Source: Alphaproteobacteria bacterium
GTDB taxonomy: Bacteria; Pseudomonadota; Alphaproteobacteria; UBA828
Direction of reading: 5' to 3'
Length of the DNA: 36,720 bases
Assembly (NCBI GenBank): GCA_022820945.1
Contig: JAJEEP010000078.1
Coordinates: 1 to 36,720 of the forward strand
Shown: one piece after another, positions 22,405 to 31,958 of the stretch
Layout of the letters: each line of letters opens with the position of its first letter
Position numbering within the stretch: position 1 is the stretch's first letter
The notes under the pieces: model-generated
Told to the model about the DNA's origin: nothing
Seen by the model: only the letters and a program-made list of their open reading frames with translations
Databases searched by the model: none
Program-made: the position numbers and the translations under genes

Positions 22405-23172
22405 ATGAGCACGGCCGGGGGTGCGAACGAAGCCGGGCGCGAGGCCGAGGTGCTGGCGTGCCTGGCTGCCGTCACCGATCCCGAGCTCGACGAGCCGGTG
22501 ACCGACCTGGGCTTCGTGGAGAACGTGACGGTCGGCGCTGACGGCGCCGTCTCCATCGACTTCCGCCTGCCGACATTCTGGTGCGCGGCGAACTTCGCCT
22601 ACATGATGGCCGAGGACATGCGCGACGCCGTCTCCGCGCTGCCGTGGGTGACGCGCGCGGTCCCGAAGCTGCTCGACCACATGTGCGCGGAACAGGTCAA
22701 TCGGGGGGTTGCCCAGGGTCTCGAATTCGGCGCCGCCTTTGGCGAGGCGGGGGACGACGACTCCCTAGCGAAATTGCGCACGACCTTCCGGCGCAAGGCG
22801 TTTCAGGGCCGGCAAGAGGCCCTGCTGCGGGCCTTGCTGGCGCAGGGACTTGAGAAGGCTGCACTGGTGGCGATGACGGTCTGCGAACTGGAACGCGCCA
22901 CCGTTTCCGGGACCGAGGGCGCCAATCTCAGACGCCGCTACCTGGACATGCGAGCCCGCGTCGGCGGCCCGGCCGACCCGGACGCGTTGGCGTTCGTCAC
23001 GGTGGAGGGTGCGCCGCTCTCCGTGGCCGGCTTCGACGAGCATTTGCGCGCGCTCGCGAGCGTGCGCATCGCCATGGAGTTCAACGGCGCGCTCTGCCGC
23101 GGCCTGCTCGCCGCCCGCGACCGCGCGAGCGCTTCAACGAAGCCCGAAGGCGAGGCGTCTCCGGGCCCTTAG
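22405..23172 (+). CDS. DUF59/MIP18-type Fe-S assembly-like protein with a long C-terminal region
   Basis: A 255-residue protein. Residues 10-90 are a DUF59 domain (VLACLAAVTDPELDEPVTDLGFVENV, read as two motifs, and IDFRLPTFWCAANFAYMMAEDM), the family of PaaD and SufT, which help mature Fe-S or di-metal enzymes. Cys in the FWCAAN segment is at the place where the family often has a conserved thiol. The C-terminal 150 residues are helical and contain RRKAFQGRQEALLRALL and YLDMRARVGGP, and I do not recognise a domain there. DUF59 proteins alone are about 100 residues, so this is an extended form. It is co-transcribed with the amidohydrolase 22 bases upstream and converges with metY. Confidence 0.8.
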   Translation: MSTAGGANEAGREAEVLACLAAVTDPELDEPVTDLGFVENVTVGADGAVSIDFRLPTFWCAANFAYMMAEDMRDAVSALPWVTRAVPKLLDHMCAEQVNRGVAQGLEFGAAFGEAGDDDSLAKLRTTFRRKAFQGRQEALLRALLAQGLEKAALVAMTVCELERATVSGTEGANLRRRYLDMRARVGGPADPDALAFVTVEGAPLSVAGFDEHLRALASVRIAMEFNGALCRGLLAARDRASASTKPEGEASPGP

Positions 23173-23195
23173 AAATCTTCCCTTAGATCGATGGA

Positions 23196-24521
23196 TCAGG
23201 CTTGGTCGAGGGCCTGGTCGAGGTCGGCGACGATGTCGTCGATGCTCTCGATACCGACCGAGAGCCGCACCACGTCCGGCCCTGCACCGGCCCTGGTCTT
23301 CTGCTCGTCGGTGAGCTGGCGGTGGGTGGTGGACGCCGGGTGGATGATCAGGCTCCGCGTGTCGCCGATGTTGGCGAGGTGCGAGAACATGTTGACCTTG
23401 TCGACCACCGTGAGCCCGGCCTCGTAACCGCCCTTGAGGCCGAAGGTAAAGACCGCGCCGGCGCCGCGCGGCAGGTATTTTTGAGCGAGCGCGTGGAAGG
23501 GGTTGGACTCGAGGCCCGCGTAGGAGACCCAGGCCACCTTTGGGTGCGTCTCCAGGTAGCGGGCGACCGCGAGCGCGTTGGAGCAGTGGCGCTCCATCCG
23601 CAGCGGCAGGGTCTCCACCCCCTGAAGCAGGTTCCAGGCGGCATGCGCGGCCATGCTGGGGCCGTAGTCCCTGAGCGCCACGGCGCGCACCTTCATGGTG
23701 AAGCCGAAATCGCCGAAGGTCTCGGCGAAGGTGAGGCCGTGATAGGCCGGGTCCGGCTTGGTCATGCTGGGAAACTTGTCGTTCTGCCACCAGTCGAAGC
23801 GGCCGGACTCGACGACGATGCCGCCCATGGTGTTGCCGTGGCCGCCGATGAATTTCGTGGTCGAGTGGACCACGAGGTCGGCACCGTGATCGAACGGCCG
23901 GCAGAGATAGGGCGAGGCCATCGTGTTGTCGACGATGAGCGGCACGCCGTGGCGCTTCGTGACCTCGGCGATCGCTTCGAGATCGAGCACGATGCCGCCG
24001 GGGTTGGCCAGCCCTTCGCAGAAGACGAACTTGACCTTGTCGGTCATCGCCCGCTCGATGTTCTCCGGCTCCGTCATGTCAACGAAATGGCAGGTCCAGC
24101 CGAGCTTCTTGAAGCTCAGGCCGAACTGGGTGACCGAGCCGCCATAGAGATTGTTCGACGAGATGAACTCGTCGCCGCTCTCCAGCAGCGTCGCCCCCAC
24201 CAGGAACTGCGCCGCATGGCCGGTAGCGGCCGCCACCGCGCCGCGTCCGTTCTCCAGCGCCGCCACCCGCTCCTCGAGCACGGCGACGGTCGGGTTGGTG
24301 ATGCGCGAGTAAATGTAGCCGAAGGTCTGCAGGTTGAAGAGTTCGGCCGCATGGTCGGCATCGTCGAAGGCGTAGGCCGCGGTCTGGTAGATCGGCGTCG
24401 TCCGCGCACCGGTGACCGGGTCAGGCCGCGCGCCGGCGTGGACCGCCAGCGTCTCCAACCCGTATTCGCGTTGCGGCGCGGCCTTGGCGGCCTCCACCTT
24501 GAGGGGTTGCATTTCGTTCAT
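23196..24521 (-). CDS. metY: O-acetylhomoserine sulfhydrylase (MetY)
   Basis: A 441-residue PLP enzyme of the Cys/Met metabolism family, with the length typical of MetY rather than of cystathionine enzymes (about 390). Signature parts are ETLAVHAGARPDPVTGARTTPIYQT (two motifs), YIYSRITNPTVAVLEERVAALE, VDNTMASPYLCRPFDHGADL and the cofactor-binding lysine in VVHSTTKFIGGHG. It condenses O-acetylhomoserine with sulfide to homocysteine in the cytoplasm. The start at 24521 overlaps the stop of the CoA-binding gene (ATGA), so the two are co-translated. No S-box or other methionine-responsive leader is evident in front of the operon. Confidence 0.93.
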   Translation of the reverse strand: MNEMQPLKVEAAKAAPQREYGLETLAVHAGARPDPVTGARTTPIYQTAAYAFDDADHAAELFNLQTFGYIYSRITNPTVAVLEERVAALENGRGAVAAATGHAAQFLVGATLLESGDEFISSNNLYGGSVTQFGLSFKKLGWTCHFVDMTEPENIERAMTDKVKFVFCEGLANPGGIVLDLEAIAEVTKRHGVPLIVDNTMASPYLCRPFDHGADLVVHSTTKFIGGHGNTMGGIVVESGRFDWWQNDKFPSMTKPDPAYHGLTFAETFGDFGFTMKVRAVALRDYGPSMAAHAAWNLLQGVETLPLRMERHCSNALAVARYLETHPKVAWVSYAGLESNPFHALAQKYLPRGAGAVFTFGLKGGYEAGLTVVDKVNMFSHLANIGDTRSLIIHPASTTHRQLTDEQKTRAGAGPDVVRLSVGIESIDDIVADLDQALDQA

Positions 24522-25069
24522 GCGTTGAGCGGCCTTGCCCGCTTGGCGGATACAATCCGCGAGTTGATGCCGCTAAAGCTCAGCTCGCCCGAGAGCCGGG
24601 CGAACTCGATCTTGGGGCAGCGGTTCATGACGACCGTGAGCCCGGCGTCTTCGGCGAGCTGCGCGGCGTGATCGTTGCGCACCGTGAGCTGCATCCACAG
24701 CACCCCGATGCCCTTCTCGTCCTTGTTCGCGATGACGTCCTTGGTGATATCCAGCGCCTCCTCGGAGGTGCGGAAGATATCCACCATGTCGAGCTTATCG
24801 GGACACTCGGCGATGCTGCCATAGACGGTCTCGCCCAGGATCGTCTCGCCGGCCCGGCCCGGGTTGATGGGAATCACCCGATAACCCTTCTTGGTCAGGT
24901 ACTTCATGGCGTAGAAGCTGGGCCGGCGCCACTGAGTGCTGGCGCCCACCATCGCGAAGGTCTTCACCCCTCGGAGGATGGTGCGCAGGTAATCGTCGGC
25001 GTAGCCGTCGTGCTCCGGCAAGAAGACGAGCGGATGCCCGTCCGTCGACTTGATCGCGACATCGACCAT
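24518..25069 (-). CDS. CoA-binding (YccU-like) Rossmann-fold protein
   Basis: A 183-residue protein of the CoA-binding domain family, with the nucleotide-type glycine motif FAMVGASTQWRRPSFYAMKYL, GYRVIPINPG, and the conserved MNRCPKIEFARL near the C-terminus. The ATG at 25069 starts the family-like sequence; a codon 15 residues upstream is less likely. The family binds a CoA-like nucleotide, and its function is not firmly known. It is translationally coupled to metY by a 4-base overlap, an arrangement I have seen in other alphaproteobacteria. That hints at a link with acetyl-CoA-dependent homoserine acetylation, but this is inference. Confidence 0.85.
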   Translation of the reverse strand: MVDVAIKSTDGHPLVFLPEHDGYADDYLRTILRGVKTFAMVGASTQWRRPSFYAMKYLTKKGYRVIPINPGRAGETILGETVYGSIAECPDKLDMVDIFRTSEEALDITKDVIANKDEKGIGVLWMQLTVRNDHAAQLAEDAGLTVVMNRCPKIEFARLSGELSFSGINSRIVSAKRARPLNA

Positions 25070-25212
25070 TGTTATGAGATCCGTGCGGCTGTCGGGGGCG
25101 CGAAAGGCGCACAAGTAGCCCTCTGGCCGCGGCCCGTCAAGCCGCGCACGGAGAGTCGGTCAACCGGTGTGAGTGACACGGCCGCGCGGTTCCTGTATTC
25201 GGGCACCCGCAC
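25070..25212. promoter_or_regulatory. Divergent region between the CoA-binding gene and soxB
   Basis: 143 bases with the promoters for the metY operon on one side and soxBDAG on the other. I could not identify a clear -35/-10 pair, a riboswitch, or a strong ribosome binding site ahead of soxB. Confidence 0.35.
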
Positions 25213-26463
25213 ATGAAGAAGTTCTCGATCTTCAGCCTGGCGCGCAACGCGCTGAGCCACCACGAGCGCTGGCCGGAGCAGTGGCGGAGCCCTGCGCCGA
25301 AGCCGGCCTACGACGTGGTTATCGTCGGCGCGGGCGGGCACGGGCTCGCCACCGCCTACTACCTCGCCGCTCTCCACGGCATCGCCAACGTGGCGGTGTT
25401 GGAGAAGGGCTGGCTCGGCGGCGGCAACACCGGGCGCAACACCACGGTGATCCGCTCTAACTACCTATGGGACGAGAGCGCGGCCCTCTACGAGCATGCG
25501 CTCAAGCTGTGGGAGGGGCTGGCGCAGGAGCTCAACTACAACCTGATGTTCAGCCAGCGGGGCGTGCTGAACCTGATCCACAACGTCCACGACCTGCAGG
25601 AGGCGACCCGGCGGGTCAACGCCAACCGGCTCAACGCGGTCGACGCCGAGCTGCTGACGACGGAGCAGGTCAAGGCGTTCTGCCCGATCCTCAACACCTC
25701 GACGCAGACGCGCTACCCGATCCTGGGCGGCACCCTGCAGCGGCGGGGCGGCAACGCACGCCACGATGCGGTCGCCTGGGGCTACGCGCGCGCGGCGGAC
25801 GCGCGCGGCGTCGACATCATCCAGAACTGCGAGGTGACCGGCATCGACGTGGAGGCCGGCCGGGTGACCGGGGTGCAGACCACGCAAGGCGCGATTGCCG
25901 CAAAGAAAGTGGGCATCGTGGTTGCGGGGCATAGCTCGGTGCTGGCCGCAATGGCGGGCTTCCGGCTGCCGATCGAGAGCCACCCGCTGCAGGCGCTGGT
26001 CTCGGAGCCGCTCAAGCCGGTGCTGCACTGCGTCATCATGTCGAACGGCGTGCACGTCTACGTCAGCCAGTCCGACAAGGGCGAGCTCGTGATCGGCGCG
26101 GGCCTCGACCCGCCCAACTCCTACAGCCAACGCGGCGGGCTCCACACCATCGAGGACCAGATGGGGGCAATCGTCGAGCTGATCCCGATCTTCAGCCGGG
26201 TGCGCATGATGCGCTCCTGGGCCGGGATCGTGGATGTCTGCCCCGATGCCTCGCCCATCATCGGCAAGACTCCGGTGGAAGGGCTCTTCATCAACGGCGG
26301 CTGGGGCACCGGCGGCTTCAAGGCGACGCCGGGCTCGGGCTGGGTGCTGGCGCATACTATCGCGACCGGCGAGCCGCACGCGCTCAACGCGCCCTTCGCG
26401 CTCGACCGCTTCACCTCCGGCGCGCTCATCGACGAGCACGCGGCGGCGGCCGTGGCGCACTAG
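25213..26463 (+). CDS. soxB: Sarcosine oxidase beta subunit
   Basis: A 416-residue subunit of the heterotetrameric sarcosine oxidase, which oxidises sarcosine to glycine and gives the methyl group to tetrahydrofolate or releases it as formaldehyde. The dinucleotide-binding motif [18 protein letters not shown] starts near residue 35. [16 protein letters not shown] follows. His184 in [17 protein letters not shown] is at the position where FMN is covalently bound in characterised enzymes. The C-terminal [17 protein letters not shown] loop is typical. It is the first gene of the soxBDAG operon, 12 bases before soxD. Length and order agree with functional enzymes. Confidence 0.95.
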   Translation: MKKFSIFSLARNALSHHERWPEQWRSPAPKPAYDVVIVGAGGHGLATAYYLAALHGIANVAVLEKGWLGGGNTGRNTTVIRSNYLWDESAALYEHALKLWEGLAQELNYNLMFSQRGVLNLIHNVHDLQEATRRVNANRLNAVDAELLTTEQVKAFCPILNTSTQTRYPILGGTLQRRGGNARHDAVAWGYARAADARGVDIIQNCEVTGIDVEAGRVTGVQTTQGAIAAKKVGIVVAGHSSVLAAMAGFRLPIESHPLQALVSEPLKPVLHCVIMSNGVHVYVSQSDKGELVIGAGLDPPNSYSQRGGLHTIEDQMGAIVELIPIFSRVRMMRSWAGIVDVCPDASPIIGKTPVEGLFINGGWGTGGFKATPGSGWVLAHTIATGEPHALNAPFALDRFTSGALIDEHAAAAVAH

Positions 26464-26475
26464 GGAGCTCCCGGG

Positions 26476-26772
26476 ATGCTCTGGATCGACTGCCCCTGGT
26501 GCGGCGCGCGGCCCGAATCCGAGTTTCGCTACGGCGGCGAGGCCCACATCGCGCGTCCCGACCCGGCGGCGACCGACGACGCGGGCTGGGCCGACTACCT
26601 CTTCATGCGGACCAACCCCAAGGGCGTCCACGCCGAGCGCTGGATGCACCGGGAGGGCTGCCGGCGCTGGTTCAACGTACTGCGCGATACCGTCAGCAAC
26701 GACGTGATCGCGATCTATCCCATGGGCACGCCGCGGCCCGATCCTCCAGGCAACGGGGCGGAGGGCGAATAG
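26476..26772 (+). CDS. soxD: Sarcosine oxidase delta subunit
   Basis: A 98-residue subunit with the zinc site of known delta subunits: Cys6 and Cys9 in LWIDCPWCGARPESEF, and His58 and Cys62 in WMHREGCRRWFN. It has the family's conserved FMRTNPKGVHAERW segment. The subunit is structural and holds zinc at the interface with the alpha subunit. GGGAG precedes the ATG at 26476. Its stop overlaps the GTG start of soxA by one base. Confidence 0.93.
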   Translation: MLWIDCPWCGARPESEFRYGGEAHIARPDPAATDDAGWADYLFMRTNPKGVHAERWMHREGCRRWFNVLRDTVSNDVIAIYPMGTPRPDPPGNGAEGE

Positions 26773-29700
26773 TGCGCTTTCGTCTCAAGGAGGGCGGGCG
26801 GATCGACCGGACCAAGCGCCTGCGCTTCACCTTCAACGGGCGGAGCTACGAGGGCTTCGCCGGCGATACGCTGGCGTCCGCGCTGATAGCGAACGGCACC
26901 CACCTCACAAGCCGGAGCTTCAAGTATCACCGGCCGCGCGGGATTCTGACTGCAGGCGCGGAAGAGCCGTCGGCTCTGGTGCAGCTTGGCGAAGGCGCGC
27001 GCACCGAGCCCAACCTGCGCGCAACCCAGGTCGAGCTCTACGACGGGCTCACCGCGGCCGGCGTCAACGCCTGGCCGAGCGCAAACTGCGACTTCGCTGC
27101 TTGGACCGGACGTCTCGCGCCACTCTTCCCCGCCGGCTTCTACTACAAGACCTTCCTGTGGCCGGCGTCGTTCTGGAAGTCGCTCTACGAGCCCGTGATC
27201 CGGCGCATGGCGGGGCTCGGCCGCGCGCCCGAGGCGCCCGACCCCGACGCCTACGACAAGATGAACGTCCACTGCGACGTGCTGGTGGTGGGCGGCGGCC
27301 CGGCCGGGATTGCCGCCGCGCTCGCCGCCGGCGAGGCCGGCGCGCGTGTCCTGCTGGTGGACGACGAGGCAACGCTCGGCGGCGCGCTGCTGGGCCTGCG
27401 CCACCGGATCGATGGCGTGGACGGCGCGGCCTGGGCCGAGGCGGCGGCGGGGCGTCTCGCCGCCATGGAGGAAGTGCGCGTCCTCACCCGCACCACGCTC
27501 TTCGGCTACTACGACCACAACTCGCTGAGCGCGTTCGAGCGCCGCACCGACCACTTGGGGCCGCGTGCACCCGACGGTGTGAGCCGCCAGCGCCTCTGGA
27601 ACATCAAGGCGGGCCGCGTCGTGCTCGCCACCGGCGCTCACGAGCGGCCGCTGGTGTTCGCCGACAACGACCGGCCCGGAGTCATGATGGCCTCGGCGGC
27701 GCAGCGCTACCTCAACCGTTACGCTGTGCTGCCGGGCGAGCGCACGGTGCTCTTCACAAACAACGACGCGGCCTACGAGGCGGCGCACGACATCGCTGAG
27801 GCCGGCGGCACGGTCGGCGCGGTGATCGATTGCCGGCCCGAGCCCGCAGCGCCGTTGGCGCCTGCGCTCAAGGAGGCCGGCGTCCCGCTCCACACCGGGT
27901 CGGTCATCGCCGCCACCCACGGGACGAAGCGAGTCCGCTCGGTCACGGTCGCGAAACTCGGCGAGGACGGCGGGCTCAGCAGCGAGCGATACCGCATCTA
28001 CTGCGACAGCGTCCTGGTTTCCGGTGGCTGGAACCCGGCGGTGCATCTCTTCTGCCAGTCGGCCGGCAAGCTCGCCTACGAGGAGGCGCGCGGCATCTTC
28101 CTCCCCGGCCGGGCCACGCAAGCACTGGAGGTCGTGGGCGCGGCGGGCGGCAGCTTCGGCCTCGCGGCCTGTCTGGAGGAAGGGGCGGCGGCCGGCGCGC
28201 GCGCCGCGGAGATGACCGGCTTCGGCGACGGCACTCCGCCGCCGGCACCGGCGGTCGAAGCGCCCGAACCCGGCGCCATCACGCCCTACTGGCTTGCGCC
28301 GGGGATGAAGCCCTTGGGCCACGGCAAGGCCAAGCACATGGTCGACCATCAGGACGACGTGACCGCGGCGGACATCCGGCTCGCCGCGCGCGAAGGCTTT
28401 CGCTCGGTCGAGCACGTCAAGCGCTACACCACGGTCGGCATGGGCACCGACCAGGGCAAGACCGCGAACGTCAACGGCCTCGCCATCCTCGCCAATGCGC
28501 TGGGCAAGACGGTGCCCGAGGTGGGCTTTACCACCTATCGCCCGCCCTATACGCCGGTCACCTTCGGCGCGCTTGCCGGCCGCGATACCGGCGCGCTGAT
28601 GGACCCGGTGCGGCGCACCGCGATGCACGAGTGGCACGAGGCTGCGGGCGCGGTGTTCGAGCCCGTGGGCCAGTGGCACCGGCCGTGGTGGTATCCCAGG
28701 CGGGGAGAGGACAAGCACACGGCGGTCGCGCGCGAGTGCCGGGCCGTGCGGGAGGCGGTGGGCATCCTCGACGCGTCCACGCTTGGAAAGATCGACATCA
28801 GGGGGCCGGACGCGACGACCCTGCTCGACATGGTCTACACCAACGCCTTCTCGACGCTGAAGCCGGGCCGCGTGCGCTACGGGCTGATGTGCGGCGACGA
28901 CGGCATGGTCTTCGACGACGGCACCACCGCGCGCCTCGGCGAGGACCACTATCTGATGACCACCACCACCGGCAACGCGGCCCAGGTGCTTGAGTGGCTG
29001 GAGGAGTGGCTGCAGACCGAGTGGCCGGAGCTCCAAGTCTGGTGCACCTCGGTCACGGAGCAGTGGGCGACCGTTGCGCTGGCCGGCCCCAAGGCCCGCG
29101 ACGTGCTGGCTGCGCTGGCGCCGGAGATGGCGCTCGATGCAGACTCCTTCCCCTTCATGAGCGTGAAGGAGGGCACGGTCGCTGGCGTGGATGCGCGCGT
29201 CTTCCGCATCAGCTTCACCGGCGAGCTCAGCTTCGAGATCAACGTGCCCTGGCACCACGGCCGCCACCTGTGGGAGGCGCTGATGGCGGCGGGGGCCGAG
29301 CACGGCATCACCCCCTACGGTACCGAGGCGATGCACGTGCTTCGCGCCGAGCGGGGCTTCATCATCGTGGGCCAGGAGACCGACGGCACCACCACGCCGC
29401 ACGACCTCGGCATAGACTGGATCGTGTCGAAGAAGAAGCCGGATTTCCTGGGCAAGCGCGCCTGGAGCCGCGAGGATTCGCGGCGCGAGGACCGCAAGCA
29501 GCTCGTCGGCATCCTCACCGACGACCCCAAGAGGGTGCTGCCGGAGGGCACGCAGCTGGTGGAGAAGCGGGGGCGGCCGCCGATCCCGATGATCGGCCAC
29601 GTCACCTCCAGCTACGAGAGCCCGTCGCTGGGCCGCTCCATCGCGCTTGCGCTGGTGAAGGGCGGCCGCGCGCGCAAGGGCGAGACGATCTATGCCGCGC

Positions 29701-29777
29701 CCGAGAGCGGGTTCCTGCCCTGCAAGGTTACGGAGCCGGTGTTCTACGATCCGGAAGGAGCCAGGCGGGATGGCTGA
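26772..29777 (+). CDS. soxA: Sarcosine oxidase alpha subunit
   Basis: A 1001-residue protein, the normal size, beginning at GTG 26772 that shares its first base with the end of the soxD stop codon. It has an N-terminal 2Fe-2S-ferredoxin-like domain without cluster cysteines (RLRFTFNGRSYEGFAGDTLASALIANG, read as two motifs). An NAD/FAD-binding domain follows with VLVVGGGPAGIAAALAAGEAGA from about residue 170. From about residue 610 a GcvT-like tetrahydrofolate-binding domain begins (CRAVREAVGILDASTLGKIDI; FSFTGELSFEINV-type signature; AMHVLRAERGFIIVGQETDG). The alpha subunit binds NAD and FAD-related cofactors and hands the methylene group to folate. No glyA, purU or folate gene follows in this window. 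Confidence 0.95.
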   Translation: MRFRLKEGGRIDRTKRLRFTFNGRSYEGFAGDTLASALIANGTHLTSRSFKYHRPRGILTAGAEEPSALVQLGEGARTEPNLRATQVELYDGLTAAGVNAWPSANCDFAAWTGRLAPLFPAGFYYKTFLWPASFWKSLYEPVIRRMAGLGRAPEAPDPDAYDKMNVHCDVLVVGGGPAGIAAALAAGEAGARVLLVDDEATLGGALLGLRHRIDGVDGAAWAEAAAGRLAAMEEVRVLTRTTLFGYYDHNSLSAFERRTDHLGPRAPDGVSRQRLWNIKAGRVVLATGAHERPLVFADNDRPGVMMASAAQRYLNRYAVLPGERTVLFTNNDAAYEAAHDIAEAGGTVGAVIDCRPEPAAPLAPALKEAGVPLHTGSVIAATHGTKRVRSVTVAKLGEDGGLSSERYRIYCDSVLVSGGWNPAVHLFCQSAGKLAYEEARGIFLPGRATQALEVVGAAGGSFGLAACLEEGAAAGARAAEMTGFGDGTPPPAPAVEAPEPGAITPYWLAPGMKPLGHGKAKHMVDHQDDVTAADIRLAAREGFRSVEHVKRYTTVGMGTDQGKTANVNGLAILANALGKTVPEVGFTTYRPPYTPVTFGALAGRDTGALMDPVRRTAMHEWHEAAGAVFEPVGQWHRPWWYPRRGEDKHTAVARECRAVREAVGILDASTLGKIDIRGPDATTLLDMVYTNAFSTLKPGRVRYGLMCGDDGMVFDDGTTARLGEDHYLMTTTTGNAAQVLEWLEEWLQTEWPELQVWCTSVTEQWATVALAGPKARDVLAALAPEMALDADSFPFMSVKEGTVAGVDARVFRISFTGELSFEINVPWHHGRHLWEALMAAGAEHGITPYGTEAMHVLRAERGFIIVGQETDGTTTPHDLGIDWIVSKKKPDFLGKRAWSREDSRREDRKQLVGILTDDPKRVLPEGTQLVEKRGRPPIPMIGHVTSSYESPSLGRSIALALVKGGRARKGETIYAAPESGFLPCKVTEPVFYDPEGARRDG

Positions 29778-30363
29778 GGCGCCGGCACCGCGCAGCCCGC
29801 TTGCGGCCATTGCGGATGCGCTCGCCGAGGCGCGGGCCGATGGCGTGACGCTGGCGGACGGGTCGGCGCGGGCGCGCTTCAACCTCCGGCTCGATCCGAA
29901 GGACGCCGACGCGCTCACCGCCGCAGGCGCGATCCTCGGCGGGTCGCTGCCGCGCACGCCGAACACCGCGGCCTCCACCGTCAACGGCAAGACCCTGCTC
30001 TGGCTCGGCCCCGACGAGTGGCTGGTAACCGGCCCGGCCGAGGAAGGTGCCGCGCTCGAAGAGACGCTGCGGGGCCGCCTCGACGGCCGGCACCACGCGC
30101 TGACGGACGTAAGCGCCATGTACGCGACGCTGGGGCTGTCGGGCCCGCGCGCTCGCGAGGTGCTGATGAAGGGCTGCCGGCTCGACCTGCACCCCCGCGC
30201 GTTCAAGCCCGGCACCTGCGTGCAGACGGCGCTGGCCAAGGCCAACGCGATCCTGCACCAGACCGACGACGCGCCTTCCTACGAGATCACGGTGCGCAAC
30301 TCGTTCTCGGTCTACCTCGCCTCATGGCTGCTCGACGCCATGGCGGAGTACCGCCCGGCCTGA
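29770..30363 (+). CDS. soxG: Sarcosine oxidase gamma subunit
   Basis: A 197-residue protein with the gamma-subunit pattern: [41 protein letters not shown] (two motifs), and [34 protein letters not shown]. The C-terminal [15 protein letters not shown] stretch is also typical. It resembles a truncated GcvT domain and helps channel the folate product. The ATG at 29770 overlaps the soxA end by 8 bases, so translation is coupled. It is the last gene of the operon. A 311-base untranslated gap follows. Confidence 0.92.
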   Translation: MAEAPAPRSPLAAIADALAEARADGVTLADGSARARFNLRLDPKDADALTAAGAILGGSLPRTPNTAASTVNGKTLLWLGPDEWLVTGPAEEGAALEETLRGRLDGRHHALTDVSAMYATLGLSGPRAREVLMKGCRLDLHPRAFKPGTCVQTALAKANAILHQTDDAPSYEITVRNSFSVYLASWLLDAMAEYRPA

Positions 30364-30674
30364 GCGGTTCCCACCTCTCCCTGTTCCTCTCCGAGAGTCT
30401 TCATTTCCCTCAGGCGCCCGGCGTTGACTCTTTCTTCTTTCCCTCAGGCGGCGGGCACTCGCTCCGCTCGCTTGCCTACGCGCTACGCGCGCGGCGCGGT
30501 CGCGCCGTCCGGGCCTTCGGCCCGGGAGGGGGATCTTCCGGCTCACATAACCAGCCTCCGCTTGTTCCTCCGGCGCCGCTCGCCTATGGTGCGCCGGCGA
30601 AAGCGGACAGGGCGGCCGCGCCGGGCACGTGCGGCCGCACGGCGGCGCCGCGCCCCCGGCGCCAGGGGCGGTTC
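30364..30674. other. 311-base gap between soxG and murA
   Basis: No gene is supported. It contains a 13-base direct repeat (TTTCCCTCAGGCG at 30404-30416 and 30438-30450). It also has a perfect 7-bp stem CCGGGCC-TTC-GGCCCGG (30509-30525), which could end the sox transcript but has no T-run. A TTGACT at 30424-30429 has no good -10. The murA operon promoter must be in the 3' half; I cannot identify it. GGCGCC near 30660 is only part of the GC-rich leader. Confidence 0.4.
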
Positions 30675-31958
30675 ATGGACAGTATTCGCATCAGGGGCGG
30701 CCGCCCGCTCGAGGGCGAGATCGAGATTTTCGGCGCCAAGAACGCGGCCCTGCCGCTGATGGCCGCGTGTCTCCTGACCGAAGAGACGCTGACCCTCGCT
30801 AACATCCCGCACCTCACCGATATCACCACGCTCGCTCACCTGCTGGCCCAGCACGGGGTCGAGATCGGCATGGACGGCCACGCGAAGCACGGCGGCAACG
30901 CCGGGCGGGTACTCTCGCTCCGGGCCCGCCAGATCGCCAGCACGAAGGCCCCTTACGAGCTGGTGAGCCGGATGCGCGCCTCCATCCTGGTGCTGGGGCC
31001 GCTGCTCGCCCGCACGGGGCGGGCGACCGTCTCGCTCCCCGGCGGCTGCGCCATCGGCACGCGGCCGGTGGACCTGCACATCGACGGGCTCACCCGCCTC
31101 GGCGCCAAGGTCGTGCTCGAGGACGGCGACATCCACGCGCACGTGCGCGGGCGCCTGCGCGGGGCCGAGATCAGGCTGCCGTTCGCCTCGGTGGGCGCCA
31201 CGGAAAACCTGATGATGGCGGCGACCCTGGCAGACGGCGAGACGGTGATCCGCAACGCCGCGCGCGAGCCCGAGATCGCCGATCTCGCCTTCTGCCTGAA
31301 CGCGATGGGCGCGGATATCTCGGGCACCGGCACCGACGAGCTGGTGATCCGCGGCAAGGAGGCGCTCTCCGGCGCCGAGCATCACGTGATGGGCGACCGG
31401 ATCGAGGCCGGGACCTATGCTCTGGCGGCGGCGATCGTCGGCGGCGACGTCCAACTCGCCGGCGCTCCTGCTGCCCTTCTGCGCTCCTTGCTCGATTACC
31501 TGGAGGCCACCGGAACCAGCATTACCGAGACGCCGCGCGGTCTCCGGGTGCGCGGCAACGGCCGGCCTGCGGCGGCGGACGTGACCACGCGGCCCTATCC
31601 CGGCTTTCCCACCGACCTGCAGGCGCAGGCGATGGCGCTGATGACGGTCGCCGACGGCGCCGCGATGATCACCGAGACGATCTTCGAGAACCGCTTCATG
31701 CACGTGCAGGAGTTGCGCCGTATGGGCGCAGATATCGCCGTGCGCGGCCCCACCGCGCTGGTGCGCGGCGTCGCCTCGCTGACAGGCGCGCAGGTGATGG
31801 CCACCGACCTCCGGGCCTCGTCGTCGCTGGTCCTCGCGGGGCTTGCCGCCGAAGGCGAGACCGTGGTGCACCGGGTCTATCACCTCGACCGCGGCTACGA
31901 GAGGATCGAGGACAAGCTCGCGGCCTGCGGCGCCGAGATCGACCGGGTCCATCATTGA
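30675..31958 (+). CDS. murA: UDP-N-acetylglucosamine 1-carboxyvinyltransferase
   Basis: A 427-residue enzyme that adds enolpyruvate from phosphoenolpyruvate to UDP-GlcNAc, the first committed step of peptidoglycan synthesis. [15 protein letters not shown] gives the Lys22-Asn23 pair, and [11 protein letters not shown] has the loop cysteine Cys125 (Cys115 in E. coli), which is the fosfomycin target. [11 protein letters not shown] and [19 protein letters not shown] are further signatures. The domain order and length are normal. A long GC-rich leader lies ahead, and the stop codon overlaps the TTG start of the DUF2948 gene by 4 bases. Confidence 0.96.
   Translation: MDSIRIRGGRPLEGEIEIFGAKNAALPLMAACLLTEETLTLANIPHLTDITTLAHLLAQHGVEIGMDGHAKHGGNAGRVLSLRARQIASTKAPYELVSRMRASILVLGPLLARTGRATVSLPGGCAIGTRPVDLHIDGLTRLGAKVVLEDGDIHAHVRGRLRGAEIRLPFASVGATENLMMAATLADGETVIRNAAREPEIADLAFCLNAMGADISGTGTDELVIRGKEALSGAEHHVMGDRIEAGTYALAAAIVGGDVQLAGAPAALLRSLLDYLEATGTSITETPRGLRVRGNGRPAAADVTTRPYPGFPTDLQAQAMALMTVADGAAMITETIFENRFMHVQELRRMGADIAVRGPTALVRGVASLTGAQVMATDLRASSSLVLAGLAAEGETVVHRVYHLDRGYERIEDKLAACGAEIDRVHH

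Noticed and set aside
26715-30245. A 1176-codon open frame antisense to soxA/soxG
   Set aside because: Its translation is rich in Arg, His and Gly without any domain, and it mirrors the third-position GC bias of soxA, which has full family similarity. It is a shadow frame.
30404-30450. 13-base direct repeat in the soxG-murA gap as a mobile-element footprint
   Set aside because: Only two copies, 34 bases apart, with no inverted ends or transposase; more likely slippage or chance in a low-complexity pyrimidine-rich segment.
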